Assembly (NCBI GenBank): GCA_002746415.1
Contig: NVXD01000001.1
Span: 248,001 to 312,000 of the forward strand
Reading direction: 5' to 3'
Source: Flavobacteriaceae bacterium
GTDB lineage: Bacteria > Bacteroidota > Bacteroidia > Flavobacteriales > Flavobacteriaceae
Length of the DNA: 64,000 nucleotides
Position 1 is the first letter of the stretch, and every line of letters starts with the position of its first letter. Both the position numbers and the translations under genes were made by a program. The notes beneath the pieces are model-generated. The model was given only the letters and a program-made list of their open reading frames with translations. It was not told the DNA's origin and ran no database searches. Below, piece after piece: positions 8,345-17,225 of this stretch.

Positions 8345-9250
8345 TTACAAAATTCGATGGAGAACTAAATCAATGTCTATCAACAAAATACTAAAGACCC
8401 CAACAATGATTATCAGCTTTAAAATATTGTGCAACCATACATAATGTTTTTTGGCCTTAGATTTCCACATCAATACCAAAAACAATAGCAGTAAAAGAAT
8501 ACTGCCCTTAAAATAAAGGTGCATATATCCTACATCAAAATTATTAATCAATAAGAAGGCGGGGATTAATGTTAATAACACTAAGATTCCTATCAGTACT
8601 TTTGAGGTCTTTACGCCAAAAAGAATCGGAATTGTTCTGTAATTCTGTGCCATATCACCCTTAATATTCTCCAAATCCTTGATCATTTCCCTGGCCAAAA
8701 TCAATAGAAAAAGAAAAATAGCATGTACAAAGATGACCGATTCAAAATTCTTATAATACACAAAAACAGCAAAGAAAGGTGCAATGGCTAATGTTGCGGA
8801 CACCATATTCCCAACAAATGGAAGCTTCTTTAGTTTATGTGAATAGTACCAAATTCCAAAAACATAAGCTGAAAAGAACAGTACTGCTCTAAAAGATATA
8901 TAGCTTGCTAAAAAGGCAGCAAGAAAGTTGAGGATAAAATAAGTGGTTAATTTAAATCGCTGACTTACTAATTTATCCAGCATACTCTTCCGCGGCTTAT
9001 TGATTAAATCCTTCTCCGCATCATAAAAATTATTGATGATATAACCCGCTGCAATGACCATTGCAGAAGCAGTAACAATAAGAAATAGGTTGGGATCAAA
9101 AATTACTTTTCCAAAGGGAAGATGAGGTGCAAGAATATAAATAGATGCCAAATACTGGGCAAGTGTTACCATTAGCACATTATAGCCTCTGACAACGGAA
9201 AACAAACTCACTAACTTATACAGAAGGAGCTTATTTTTTCTACTAAACAT
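8345..9250 (-). CDS. UbiA-family prenyltransferase
   Basis: Polytopic inner-membrane prenyltransferase of about 301 residues. Both Asp-rich Mg-diphosphate motifs are visible: NNFYDAEKD (first, before IINKPRK-like basic residues) and DLENIKGDMAQNYRTIPI (second). Around eight hydrophobic segments surround them. I start at MFSRKNKLLL (9250), 10 bases after the upstream stop; a longer reading from 9298 would overlap the kinase gene. Flavobacterial relatives beside mevalonate genes are often labelled geranylgeranylglycerol-phosphate geranylgeranyltransferase, but the true acceptor is not visible. Cotranscribed with two mevalonate-pathway genes that supply prenyl diphosphate precursors. Confidence 0.85.
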   Translation of the reverse strand: MFSRKNKLLLYKLVSLFSVVRGYNVLMVTLAQYLASIYILAPHLPFGKVIFDPNLFLIVTASAMVIAAGYIINNFYDAEKDLINKPRKSMLDKLVSQRFKLTTYFILNFLAAFLASYISFRAVLFFSAYVFGIWYYSHKLKKLPFVGNMVSATLAIAPFFAVFVYYKNFESVIFVHAIFLFLLILAREMIKDLENIKGDMAQNYRTIPILFGVKTSKVLIGILVLLTLIPAFLLINNFDVGYMHLYFKGSILLLLLFLVLMWKSKAKKHYVWLHNILKLIIIVGVFSILLIDIDLVLHRIL

Positions 9251-9260
9251 CTTGATTGAT

Positions 9261-10199
9261 TTAGAAGTTGTAAACCACTTCCAATTTATGGCCTTCAAGT
9301 GCCAGCTTGGCCTTATCTATATCTTGTGTAAAACCCAAAATATAACCACCGCCACCAGAACCACAAAGTTTCAGATAATACTCATTGGTTTCTATTCCAT
9401 GTTTCCAGATTTTATGAAATTTAGCTGGAATCATAGGCTTAAAATTGTTCAATACCACATGGGATAACTGCTTGAGGTTACCAAAAAGGGATTTTACATT
9501 TCCATTGATAAAATCTTCAACGCAGGCATCGGTATGCTTAATAAACTGATTCTTAAGCATGTTCCTAAACCCTTCTTGCTTCATTTTTTCCATAAAAATC
9601 TGAACCATAGGTGCTGTTTCTCCTGTACTACCACTATCCAGTAAAAATACGGCTCCTCTACCTTCTTGATTTTGTGATGGAATACTGGTAGATTCTATAT
9701 TATCTTGGGAATTAATAAGAATTGGCAGGCTTAAATAACTATTCAAAGGATCCAAACCTGAAGATTTCCCGTGGAAGAAAGACTCCATTTTGCCAAAAAT
9801 CGTTTTTAGTTTTAGTAATTTTTCCCTAGTAAGATTCTCTAAAACTGTAATTTTATTTTGTGCGTATTTATAATAAACAGCAGCAACCAAGGCACCACTA
9901 CTGCCCACACCATATCCTTGAGGAATAGAACTATCAAAATACATTCCGTTAAAAACATCTTTCTTTAGGCCATCCAAATTAAAAGAAACCAATTCTGGAT
10001 GTTCTTGCTCCATTTCTTCTAAGTAAGAAACAAATGCTTTTAAACTAGTGTTAGATTTTTTTGCTGCTCCGACTAAATTCTCTTCAGTCTTTAAAGCTCC
10101 TTTAAAAAAATTATAAGGAATGGAAAGTCCTTTGGAATCTTTAATAATTCCATACTCGCCAAAAAGCAAAATTTTAGAGTAAAATAAGGGTCCTTTCAT
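9261..10199 (-). CDS. mvk: GHMP kinase, probable mevalonate kinase
   Basis: Probably phosphorylates mevalonate at the 5-hydroxyl in isoprenoid synthesis. The start MKGPLFYSKILLFGEYGII (10199) fits GHMP kinases; an in-frame Met six codons earlier is less likely. The ATP loop reads PQGYGVGSSGALVAA (about residues 91-105), followed by SFFHGKSSGLDPLNSY with the catalytic Asp, and a C-terminal glycine motif LCGSGGGGYILGF. 312 residues. The downstream UbiA gene begins 10 bases after the stop, and mvaD lies 68 bases upstream. Phosphomevalonate kinase is not in the window; a related GHMP activity is the main alternative. Confidence 0.85.
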   Translation of the reverse strand: MKGPLFYSKILLFGEYGIIKDSKGLSIPYNFFKGALKTEENLVGAAKKSNTSLKAFVSYLEEMEQEHPELVSFNLDGLKKDVFNGMYFDSSIPQGYGVGSSGALVAAVYYKYAQNKITVLENLTREKLLKLKTIFGKMESFFHGKSSGLDPLNSYLSLPILINSQDNIESTSIPSQNQEGRGAVFLLDSGSTGETAPMVQIFMEKMKQEGFRNMLKNQFIKHTDACVEDFINGNVKSLFGNLKQLSHVVLNNFKPMIPAKFHKIWKHGIETNEYYLKLCGSGGGGYILGFTQDIDKAKLALEGHKLEVVYNF

Positions 10200-10267
10200 A
10201 AATTTATTTAAAAACAAAATGTTTTAGGAGGTAACGTTTAACTCCACAATCTTATTGTAAGATTAGG

Positions 10268-11359
10268 TTACAACTTTTTTGCCCCAAAACCAATTCGATC
10301 ACAAATATACTGCTGTTCTTGGCAATATACAACCAACTCATCTTTAATGAATTGAAAAACGACATCTTTCTCATTTTCTGGATAAAGTACATGAACATTG
10401 GCTCCAGCATCCAATGTAAAACAAACATGGGTACTTGAGGCCTTTCTAAATTTCCATATTTTTTCAATAATTTTCAAGGTATTAGGTTTCATTAAAATAA
10501 AATAAGGCAAGCTTGTCATCATCATGGCATGCAATGTAAGGGCCTCACCTTCCACAATTTCAATAAACCTATCTAAATTGCCTTCTGTAAATACAACTTG
10601 TAGCTCTGATAAGTTTAGGTGGGCTTGCTTAAATCGTTCCTCAGAAAATGGGTGATTGTGCATTAAATTATGGCCAACTGTACTACTTACTTGCTTCTGC
10701 CCCTTGTCCACCAACAAAATGGTATCATGAAAATTTTTAAAAATAGGGTGAATCTTAAACGGATACTTTATTGCGTGCAAATCGGAACTGCCCTCAATCT
10801 CTTTATGCCTTCCCCATTGTATTACATCGCCTTCTATACTTCTGCATGCACTTCCAGAGCCCAAACGAGCTAAAAACGATGCTTTTTGATTGAAGAAAAT
10901 ACCATCAATCTCTGGATTCAATTCCTTTTCAACACTCATTAAACACAGCCCTAAAGCTGCCATCCCGCTTGCAGAAGAGGCAATACCACTACTATGGGGA
11001 AAAGAATTTTCCGTTTCAATCTTAAAATGATATTCTTTAAGAAAAGGAAGGTACTTTTCTATCCTAGTGAAAAAGGCAATTATCTTGGGTTTAAAATCTT
11101 CTTTTGATTTGCCTTCAAAAAACAAATCGAATGAAAATTCCTTGTTCTTTTTCTGAAGCTTTGTAAATGTTAGTATTGTTGTTGTAGCACAAGCATCCAA
11201 AGTAAAACTAATGGATGGGTTAGCCGGAATTTGATTTTCTTTTTTTCCCCAATACTTTACAAGTGCAATATTACTTGGTGCTTTCCAACTTACCTTTCCC
11301 CCATTTTTTGAATGTAAATATGGTGAAGGCACAAAACTAGTATGGGTCATATGTGTCAA
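10268..11359 (-). CDS. mvaD: Diphosphomevalonate decarboxylase
   Basis: Decarboxylates mevalonate 5-diphosphate to isopentenyl diphosphate. The hallmark N-terminal segment APSNIALVKYWGKK (about residues 27-40) is present, then NPSISFTLD, the phosphate loop FPHSSGIASSASGMAAL near 115-131, and GSGSACRSIEGDVIQW near 165 with the Arg used in catalysis. 363 residues, about family size. First gene of a leftward operon with mevalonate kinase and UbiA; the 87-base gap to the divergent tspO gene must hold its promoter. Confidence 0.93.
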   Translation of the reverse strand: MTHMTHTSFVPSPYLHSKNGGKVSWKAPSNIALVKYWGKKENQIPANPSISFTLDACATTTILTFTKLQKKNKEFSFDLFFEGKSKEDFKPKIIAFFTRIEKYLPFLKEYHFKIETENSFPHSSGIASSASGMAALGLCLMSVEKELNPEIDGIFFNQKASFLARLGSGSACRSIEGDVIQWGRHKEIEGSSDLHAIKYPFKIHPIFKNFHDTILLVDKGQKQVSSTVGHNLMHNHPFSEERFKQAHLNLSELQVVFTEGNLDRFIEIVEGEALTLHAMMMTSLPYFILMKPNTLKIIEKIWKFRKASSTHVCFTLDAGANVHVLYPENEKDVVFQFIKDELVVYCQEQQYICDRIGFGAKKL

Positions 11360-11446
11360 AAATTTTCACAAAGATAGTTTTTACCCAACTTTTGATACTG
11401 CCCAATTAAAATAAATTCCTATTTTAGTTGGCTTACAACTAACAAT

Positions 11447-11920
11447 TTGAAAAAGAAAGGCATATATATCATAATTTCGGTAAGCATTTGTTTGCTGATT
11501 GGTTTTCTTTCAAGGACAGCTGCACTCGATTCAGTGAATGACTGGTACCTTACCTTGAACAAACCTAGTTTTACTCCTGACAATTGGGTGTTTGTACTTG
11601 TATGGGTTGTTCTTTATATATTAATGGGAATAGCTGCTGGTTTGGTTTGGGCTAAAGGTTCTTACCATATATGGGTTAAAACTGCGCTATACCATTTTGG
11701 ATTTCAGCTTTTATTAAATGCTTTATGGAGCATTGTATTTTTCGGATATCAAAGTTCTTTTTGGGCACTCTTAATCATTTTGGTATTGGTTCTTTTCATT
11801 CTATTTACCATTAATTGGTTTAGAATAGTAAGTACCAAAGCCGCTTATCTTATGATACCCTATTTATTGTGGACAGGTTTTATAACCTTATTGAATTATA
11901 AAATTTGGGTATTAAATTAA
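11447..11920 (+). CDS. tspO: TspO/MBR family membrane protein
   Basis: 157-residue, five-helix membrane protein of the translocator/peripheral benzodiazepine receptor family, which binds tetrapyrroles. Visible are LNKPSFTPDNWVFVLVWVVLYILMG split around the family 'P-x-W-x-F-x-x-W-x-x-L-Y' signature, and the aromatic-rich LNALWSIVFFGYQSSFWAL. The first codon is TTG at 11447; no in-frame ATG precedes the first helix, so a TTG start is the best choice. Its stop overlaps the stop of the convergent DUF1697 gene by four bases. Confidence 0.9.
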   Translation: MKKKGIYIIISVSICLLIGFLSRTAALDSVNDWYLTLNKPSFTPDNWVFVLVWVVLYILMGIAAGLVWAKGSYHIWVKTALYHFGFQLLLNALWSIVFFGYQSSFWALLIILVLVLFILFTINWFRIVSTKAAYLMIPYLLWTGFITLLNYKIWVLN

Positions 11921-12459
11921 TTGCTTGCCAATTTAATCAACTTCATCATTGTTTTTAAGTTTCGCGTAGTTGCCGAAACCTTTAGTTTTTTTTCAAAAAA
12001 ATTGTTATTGCATTTTGCCCTTCCATATCCATGTAGACTGGTAAAATACACGCATTTTTCAGTAATGTAGAATTTTTCTCCCTCATAGTCATGCGCATCC
12101 AATATAGCTACCAGTTCTTTTGATGGTGCATTTTTTAATAAGGTGTAGTACACTCTTTCCTTTTCTCCCTCCAACAGTTTATCAAAAGGTGTTTCCTCAA
12201 CAATTTGTACGACACTTTCTTTGGAAAGAACCAACACTGGGACATCAAAACCATAATGATCCTTTATTTTTTCTTTTATTTCGTTTTCTAAGATATCAAT
12301 GGTCATTTTTTCACTACTAAAAATGATGTTGCCACTTTGGATGTAGGTAACTACATCTTTTAAGCCTATTCCTTTTAAGAGCTCTTTTAAGTCGGTCATT
12401 AGTATTTTTTTTTGACCACTTACATTTATCCCTCTTATTAATGCTATATATATATTCAT
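11917..12459 (-). CDS. DUF1697 family protein
   Basis: 180-residue soluble protein beginning MNIYIALIRGINVSGQKKI, with DVVTYIQSGNIIFSS near residue 36 and the C-terminal VSATTRNLKTMMKLIKLA; these are the conserved blocks of the DUF1697 family, whose biochemical role is not established. Probably monocistronic: it converges on tspO and its start faces the glpK promoter region. Confidence 0.85.
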   Translation of the reverse strand: MNIYIALIRGINVSGQKKILMTDLKELLKGIGLKDVVTYIQSGNIIFSSEKMTIDILENEIKEKIKDHYGFDVPVLVLSKESVVQIVEETPFDKLLEGEKERVYYTLLKNAPSKELVAILDAHDYEGEKFYITEKCVYFTSLHGYGRAKCNNNFFEKKLKVSATTRNLKTMMKLIKLASN

Positions 12460-12633
12460 TAGTTTTTTTATTTTTTATTCTAAGGATAACTTTATCAAGG
12501 AGTTAGTTATTAGTAGACAAAATGTTTGTACATGCTTATGTGAAATTCTCTATTATTTTTTATAATCCTAATTTTAAATAAATCTACAATCACTATATTT
12601 AACTACTTAATAAAATTTTTGTAATACTTTAAT

Positions 12634-14133
12634 ATGGGCAATTACATTCTGGCTTTGGATCAAGGAACAACAAGTTCGCGTGCTGTTATTTTTGATAAAA
12701 GTGGAAATATTGTCTCTGTTGCACAAAAGGAATTTACTCAAATTTTTCCTAAACCTGGATGGGTTGAGCATGATCCAATGGAAATATGGTCAACGCAATC
12801 TGGCATGGCCAACGAAGTACTTACCAAAAAAGGATTAAATCCTTCCAATATTACAGCTATAGGCATCACTAACCAAAGAGAAACTGTTGTTGTATGGGAC
12901 AAAAGCACAGGAAATCCAATATACAATGCTATCGTTTGGCAAGATAAAAGAACCGCTAATTATTGTGATGAGTTAAAACAACAAGGGAAATCTCAACTCA
13001 TTAGAGAAAAAACTGGATTGGTCATAGACTCTTATTTTTCTGGAACCAAAGTAAAGTGGATATTGGATACTGTTGAAGGGGCTAGAGAGAGAGCTGAAAA
13101 TGGCGAACTTCTAATGGGCACTATAGATTCTTGGCTAATTTGGAACATGACAAAAGGAGCATTACATATAACCGATGTCACCAATGCTTCTAGAACATTG
13201 CTTTACAACATTAATACCATGGATTGGGATGATGAGTTGTTGCAGCTCTTCAACATTCCAAAAAGCATGTTGCCACAAGTAAAACAGTCCAGTGAAGTTT
13301 ATGGAAACACTGATACTAATTTTCTTGGTACGAGTATTCCAATTGCAGGCATAGCTGGTGATCAACAAGCTGCATTGTTCGGGCAAATGTGTACTAAGGA
13401 AGGTATGGTTAAAAACACCTATGGTACAGGATGTTTTATGCTGATGAACATTGGCGGAAAACCCATTGTTTCTAAAAATAATTTATTGACCACGGTGGCA
13501 TGGAAAATAAACGGAAAAACTACATATGCATTGGAGGGCAGTATCTTTATTGCAGGTGCAGTAGTGCAATGGCTTCGTGATAGCCTAAAAATCATAAAAA
13601 CTTCTTCTGAAGTGGAAAATTTAGCGAATACTGTTGAGAGTTCGGAGGGTGTATATGTAGTCCCGGCATTTGCAGGATTGGGAGCGCCCTATTGGAATCA
13701 GCACGCACAAGGAAGCATATTTGGACTTACACGTGGCAGCACAGATGCCCATATTGCTAGAGCTTCATTAGAAGCTATTGCCTACCAAACCATGGATGTC
13801 CTAAAAGCTATGGAAGCTGATTCTAAAGTGGACATAAAAGAGCTTAGAGTTGATGGTGGTGCCACAGTAAACAATCTTTTGATGCAATTTCAAGCTGATG
13901 TATTAAATACAGTTACTGTTCGTCCAGAAATAGTCGAAACTACTGTTATGGGTGCTGCTTATTTAGCTGGATTAGCTGTTGGTTATTGGGACAGTTTGGA
14001 AGAAATTCAAAAAATCTGGAAAACAGACGTCTATTTTGAGCCTAAAAAAGACAGGAAAGAAATAGAAAAAGGAATCAATGGTTGGTACAGAGCCATTGAT
14101 GCCATAGAACATTGGTCGAAAAATAATTCATAA
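12634..14133 (+). CDS. glpK: Glycerol kinase
   Basis: Phosphorylates glycerol to sn-glycerol-3-phosphate in the cytoplasm. 499 residues, the usual length for the FGGY kinase family. N-terminal [15 protein letters not shown], the [12 protein letters not shown] block near 83, [14 protein letters not shown] near 240, [10 protein letters not shown] near 268, and the C-terminal FGGY-type [21 protein letters not shown] are all present. A 15-base gap separates it from glpF, so uptake and trapping of glycerol are coupled. No glycerol-3-phosphate dehydrogenase is in the window. The 174-base upstream gap to the divergent DUF1697 gene should hold the promoter. Confidence 0.96.
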   Translation: MGNYILALDQGTTSSRAVIFDKSGNIVSVAQKEFTQIFPKPGWVEHDPMEIWSTQSGMANEVLTKKGLNPSNITAIGITNQRETVVVWDKSTGNPIYNAIVWQDKRTANYCDELKQQGKSQLIREKTGLVIDSYFSGTKVKWILDTVEGARERAENGELLMGTIDSWLIWNMTKGALHITDVTNASRTLLYNINTMDWDDELLQLFNIPKSMLPQVKQSSEVYGNTDTNFLGTSIPIAGIAGDQQAALFGQMCTKEGMVKNTYGTGCFMLMNIGGKPIVSKNNLLTTVAWKINGKTTYALEGSIFIAGAVVQWLRDSLKIIKTSSEVENLANTVESSEGVYVVPAFAGLGAPYWNQHAQGSIFGLTRGSTDAHIARASLEAIAYQTMDVLKAMEADSKVDIKELRVDGGATVNNLLMQFQADVLNTVTVRPEIVETTVMGAAYLAGLAVGYWDSLEEIQKIWKTDVYFEPKKDRKEIEKGINGWYRAIDAIEHWSKNNS

Positions 14134-14148
14134 TAATAAACTGAAAAA

Positions 14149-14877
14149 ATGACTCCTTTTATAGCAGAGATTATCGGAACATTTTTATTAATTCTATTAG
14201 GTGGAGGTGTTGTTGCCAACGTTGTTTTAGAAAAAACCAAGTCCAATGATATGGGTTGGATGGTTATTACAACCGCATGGGGATTGGCCGTATATATTGG
14301 CGTGGTAGTGGCTGCACCATACAGTGGTGCACACTTAAACCCGGCTGTAACTCTAGGATTGGCACTTGCGGGGGAATTTGATTGGACATCCGTTCCCACA
14401 TACATTTTAGCACAGTTCTTAGGTGCCATGCTTGGATCTACAATTGTATGGCTTTTGTACAAAGATCATTTTGACATCACAAAGGACAAAGAGGCTAAGC
14501 TTGGTGTTTTCTCCACTATTCCAGCCATTAGAAACCCTCTTTCTAACCTATTCAGTGAAATTGTAGGGACTTTTGTACTCGTCTTTGTGATTCTTTATTT
14601 TACGGATGCCACCATTATAGAAAGTGATACCATAATTGGATTAGGTTCACTTGGAGCCTTACCAGTTGGTTTGTTGGTATGGGTAATTGGATTATCTCTT
14701 GGTGGTACTACTGGATATGCTATTAACCCTGCGCGTGACTTAGGTCCTAGGTTTATGCATTATATACTCCCTATTAAGGATAAAGGATCTAGTAATTGGG
14801 GATATGCTTGGGTTCCAGTAATTGGACCAATCATTGGGTGTATTTTAGCTGCCCTTTTGATGATGGCGCTTTCTTAA
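14149..14877 (+). CDS. glpF: MIP-family glycerol facilitator/aquaporin
   Basis: Inner-membrane channel of 242 residues with six hydrophobic segments and the two pore NPA-type boxes: HLNPAVTLGLALAG (about residue 65) and INPARDLGPR (about residue 196). The extended loop and the Arg-Asp after the second box (NPARD) are typical of the glycerol-conducting branch, and the position behind glpK supports glycerol uptake. Stops one base before the convergent flavoprotein gene. Confidence 0.93.
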   Translation: MTPFIAEIIGTFLLILLGGGVVANVVLEKTKSNDMGWMVITTAWGLAVYIGVVVAAPYSGAHLNPAVTLGLALAGEFDWTSVPTYILAQFLGAMLGSTIVWLLYKDHFDITKDKEAKLGVFSTIPAIRNPLSNLFSEIVGTFVLVFVILYFTDATIIESDTIIGLGSLGALPVGLLVWVIGLSLGGTTGYAINPARDLGPRFMHYILPIKDKGSSNWGYAWVPVIGPIIGCILAALLMMALS

Positions 14878-14878
14878 T

Positions 14879-16159
14879 TTAAGATGATGTTATCGCTTCT
14901 GCAGCAATATAAGCAGTAGTCCAAGCATTTTGAAAATTAAACCCTCCAGTAATGGCATCGACGTTAATTATTTCACCTGCAAAGTATAAATTGGGATGAA
15001 TTTTGCTTTCAAAAGTTTTAAAATTTATTTCCTTTAAATCCACACCACCGGCAGTTACAAATTCCTCTTTATAAGTGCTTTTACCTTCAACAAAAAATTC
15101 TGATTTAGTCAATTGATCCGTTAAATTCTGCAGTTGAATTTTTGAAACATCTGCCCATTTTGTTGTTTCAGAAATGCCTGATGCTTTTACCAGATTTATC
15201 CATAGGCGCCTAGGAATTTCAACAGCATTGGTTCTAAGAACCGTTTTTTTTGTTTCAACATCTTTTATTTGCATTAATAGACGTAGAATTCCTCCTATAT
15301 GGTAATCAGGCAACCAGTTTACAATAATTTTAAAATTATACTTATAATCGTTCAATACTTTTGCTCCCCATGCTGATAGTTTTAAAATAACCGGACCACT
15401 CATGCCCCAATGTGTAATCAGCAAAGGACCTTCTGACTCTAACTTTGGGGGTTTCGGTATTTTACTTTTAAGCGCTACAGAAATTTTTGTGCTTCCATAT
15501 TTTATAGCCTCAACTTTTACCCGAGCATTAGTACTGACCCCTTGAATACCGTTTATTCTATGGTCCTGTATATTAAAAGTAAACAATGAAGGTACTGGTG
15601 TTTCTATGGTATGACCCAAATTCCTTAACAACTGCCATATTTTTGGATTACTGCCTGTAGCCAATAAAACTTTTCTTGCATGATAGGTTTTTTTATAAGA
15701 TTGTACCATCCAACCTCCAGGGTTATCCATTGCTTGTGATAACGCAATATCCACTACTGAGCTATTTTTAAGCAATGTTATACCAAGCCTATCTACTTCA
15801 TTAAGAAAACAATCTATTATAGTTTGCGAAGAATTACTTGAAGGAAACATTCTACCATCCTCTTCAACTTTTAAAGGCACTCCTCTTTCTTCAAAAAAAC
15901 TTACCGTATCACCACTGCAAAAAGTATGAAAAGGGCCTAAAAGTTCTTTCTCCCCTCTTGGATAGTTCTTAACTATTTCATTGGGAACAAATTCAGCGTG
16001 AGTCACATTACAACGACCTCCACCCGAAACTTTCACTTTGGTAAGCACTTCTTTGCCACGTTCCAAAATAGCAATTTTCATATTTGGCGAAGCCTCCGCC
16101 ATATGTATGGCAGAAAAAAACCCAGCGGCTCCTCCTCCTATTATGATTACATCAAACAT
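14879..16159 (-). CDS. BaiN/HI0933-family FAD-dependent oxidoreductase
   Basis: 426-residue flavoprotein. The dinucleotide-binding site is at the very N-terminus (IIIGGGAAGFFSAIHMAE), followed by the family segment VKVSGGGRCNVTH near residue 42, LLATGSNPKIW near 165, and the C-terminal FAD-contacting block FAGEIINVDAITGGFNFQNAWTT split around residues 390-415. Members are annotated as aminoacetone oxidase-like or BaiN-like, but the substrate is uncertain. It ends against glpF and lies 3 bases downstream of the GDPD stop, so it may be cotranscribed with GDPD. Confidence 0.88.
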   Translation of the reverse strand: MFDVIIIGGGAAGFFSAIHMAEASPNMKIAILERGKEVLTKVKVSGGGRCNVTHAEFVPNEIVKNYPRGEKELLGPFHTFCSGDTVSFFEERGVPLKVEEDGRMFPSSNSSQTIIDCFLNEVDRLGITLLKNSSVVDIALSQAMDNPGGWMVQSYKKTYHARKVLLATGSNPKIWQLLRNLGHTIETPVPSLFTFNIQDHRINGIQGVSTNARVKVEAIKYGSTKISVALKSKIPKPPKLESEGPLLITHWGMSGPVILKLSAWGAKVLNDYKYNFKIIVNWLPDYHIGGILRLLMQIKDVETKKTVLRTNAVEIPRRLWINLVKASGISETTKWADVSKIQLQNLTDQLTKSEFFVEGKSTYKEEFVTAGGVDLKEINFKTFESKIHPNLYFAGEIINVDAITGGFNFQNAWTTAYIAAEAITSS

Positions 16160-16162
16160 GAA

Positions 16163-16915
16163 TTAATTGATTCGCTCAGGATAGTTAGTTATTATTCCAT
16201 CTACTCCCATTCTTTTTACTTTTTCAATATCGGAAGGTTCATTCACAGTCCAAGTATAAATTTTAAAACCTGCTGCTTTTATTTTCTTCACATTTTCTTC
16301 CGTAAGGGTTTCAAAATCAGGATTAATGGCTATAGCTCCCAGTTCTTTGGCAATGGCAATAGCATCTAAAGGGTCTTCTTCCGTAAGTATAGCAATAGGA
16401 ATATCTGGATTGTGTTTTCTCATTTCTTTTAGCTCATCCCATTTAAAACTAGAGATAATTAAATTTTCCTGATTCCAACCTCTTTTAGCGGTATAATATT
16501 TCAAAATGTGATTGACCTTTTCAGCGGTATCACCTCCTTTAAGTTCAACATTCAATTTAGTCTTATTATCAACCAATTTTAGCACATCTTGTAACAAAGG
16601 TATCTTATGATTGCCGTCTAAGGTTAAGCGATTTAAATCTGCAACATTATACTCTTCTATATTTCCACCACCATTAGTTAAGCGCTCTACCCTCTTGTCA
16701 TGAAAAACAGCTATCTCTCCACTTTTTATCGTAAAGACATCTATTTCAATCATGTCAACCCCCAAATCCATTGCTTTTTGAATAGAAGCTAATGTGTTTT
16801 CAGTTTCATGTCCCATAGCTCCTCTATGACCAATTACCATAAATTTTGGATTTTTATTTGTACACGAAAAAATGCCAATCAATGCAAAAATATATACTTG
16901 TGCTTTTATTTTCAT
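16163..16915 (-). CDS. Glycerophosphodiester phosphodiesterase, lipoprotein
   Basis: Hydrolyses glycerophosphodiesters to glycerol-3-phosphate plus an alcohol. The signal peptide MKIKAQVYIFALIGIFSC ends in a lipobox Cys at residue 18, so it should be membrane anchored in the periplasm or at the surface. The GDPD core follows: GHRGAMGHETENT (about residues 29-41), DMIEIDVFTIKSGEIAVFHD near 54-73 with the metal Glu/Asp and His, then LNVELKG and ITNYPERI. 250 residues. Its place beside glpK and glpF suggests phospholipid-derived glycerol use, although it is on the other strand. Confidence 0.92.
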   Translation of the reverse strand: MKIKAQVYIFALIGIFSCTNKNPKFMVIGHRGAMGHETENTLASIQKAMDLGVDMIEIDVFTIKSGEIAVFHDKRVERLTNGGGNIEEYNVADLNRLTLDGNHKIPLLQDVLKLVDNKTKLNVELKGGDTAEKVNHILKYYTAKRGWNQENLIISSFKWDELKEMRKHNPDIPIAILTEEDPLDAIAIAKELGAIAINPDFETLTEENVKKIKAAGFKIYTWTVNEPSDIEKVKRMGVDGIITNYPERIN

Positions 16916-17225
16916 TTTTTATTTCTACAATTTTAATAAAAGTACAATATGGGAACGATATTTAAGTTTTTTCTGACAACGAAAACATTAAAAATAGTGA
17001 TTTATCATGTCACATTCTTATTGATAACGCTAAATGTTTATTGTATCTTCTGAAAATTAACATTTTCTATGTGTTATCAACATAATACATGAAATTAATT
17101 TATTGAAACTGAACAGCATAACCTATAACATTTACAACATATCAAGAAATATAATTATCACCTATACACCAATTTCCGTATGGAATATTAGTTAACAAAA
17201 TCAAGATAAGGTTTTTGGTTTTAGA
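16916..17225. other. 310-base AT-rich gap between the GDPD and GH13 genes
   Basis: Both flanking genes run leftward, so the right end should hold the 3' untranslated region of the amylase gene and the left end the promoter of the GDPD gene. I see no convincing ORF, strong hairpin or full consensus promoter here. Confidence 0.4.
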
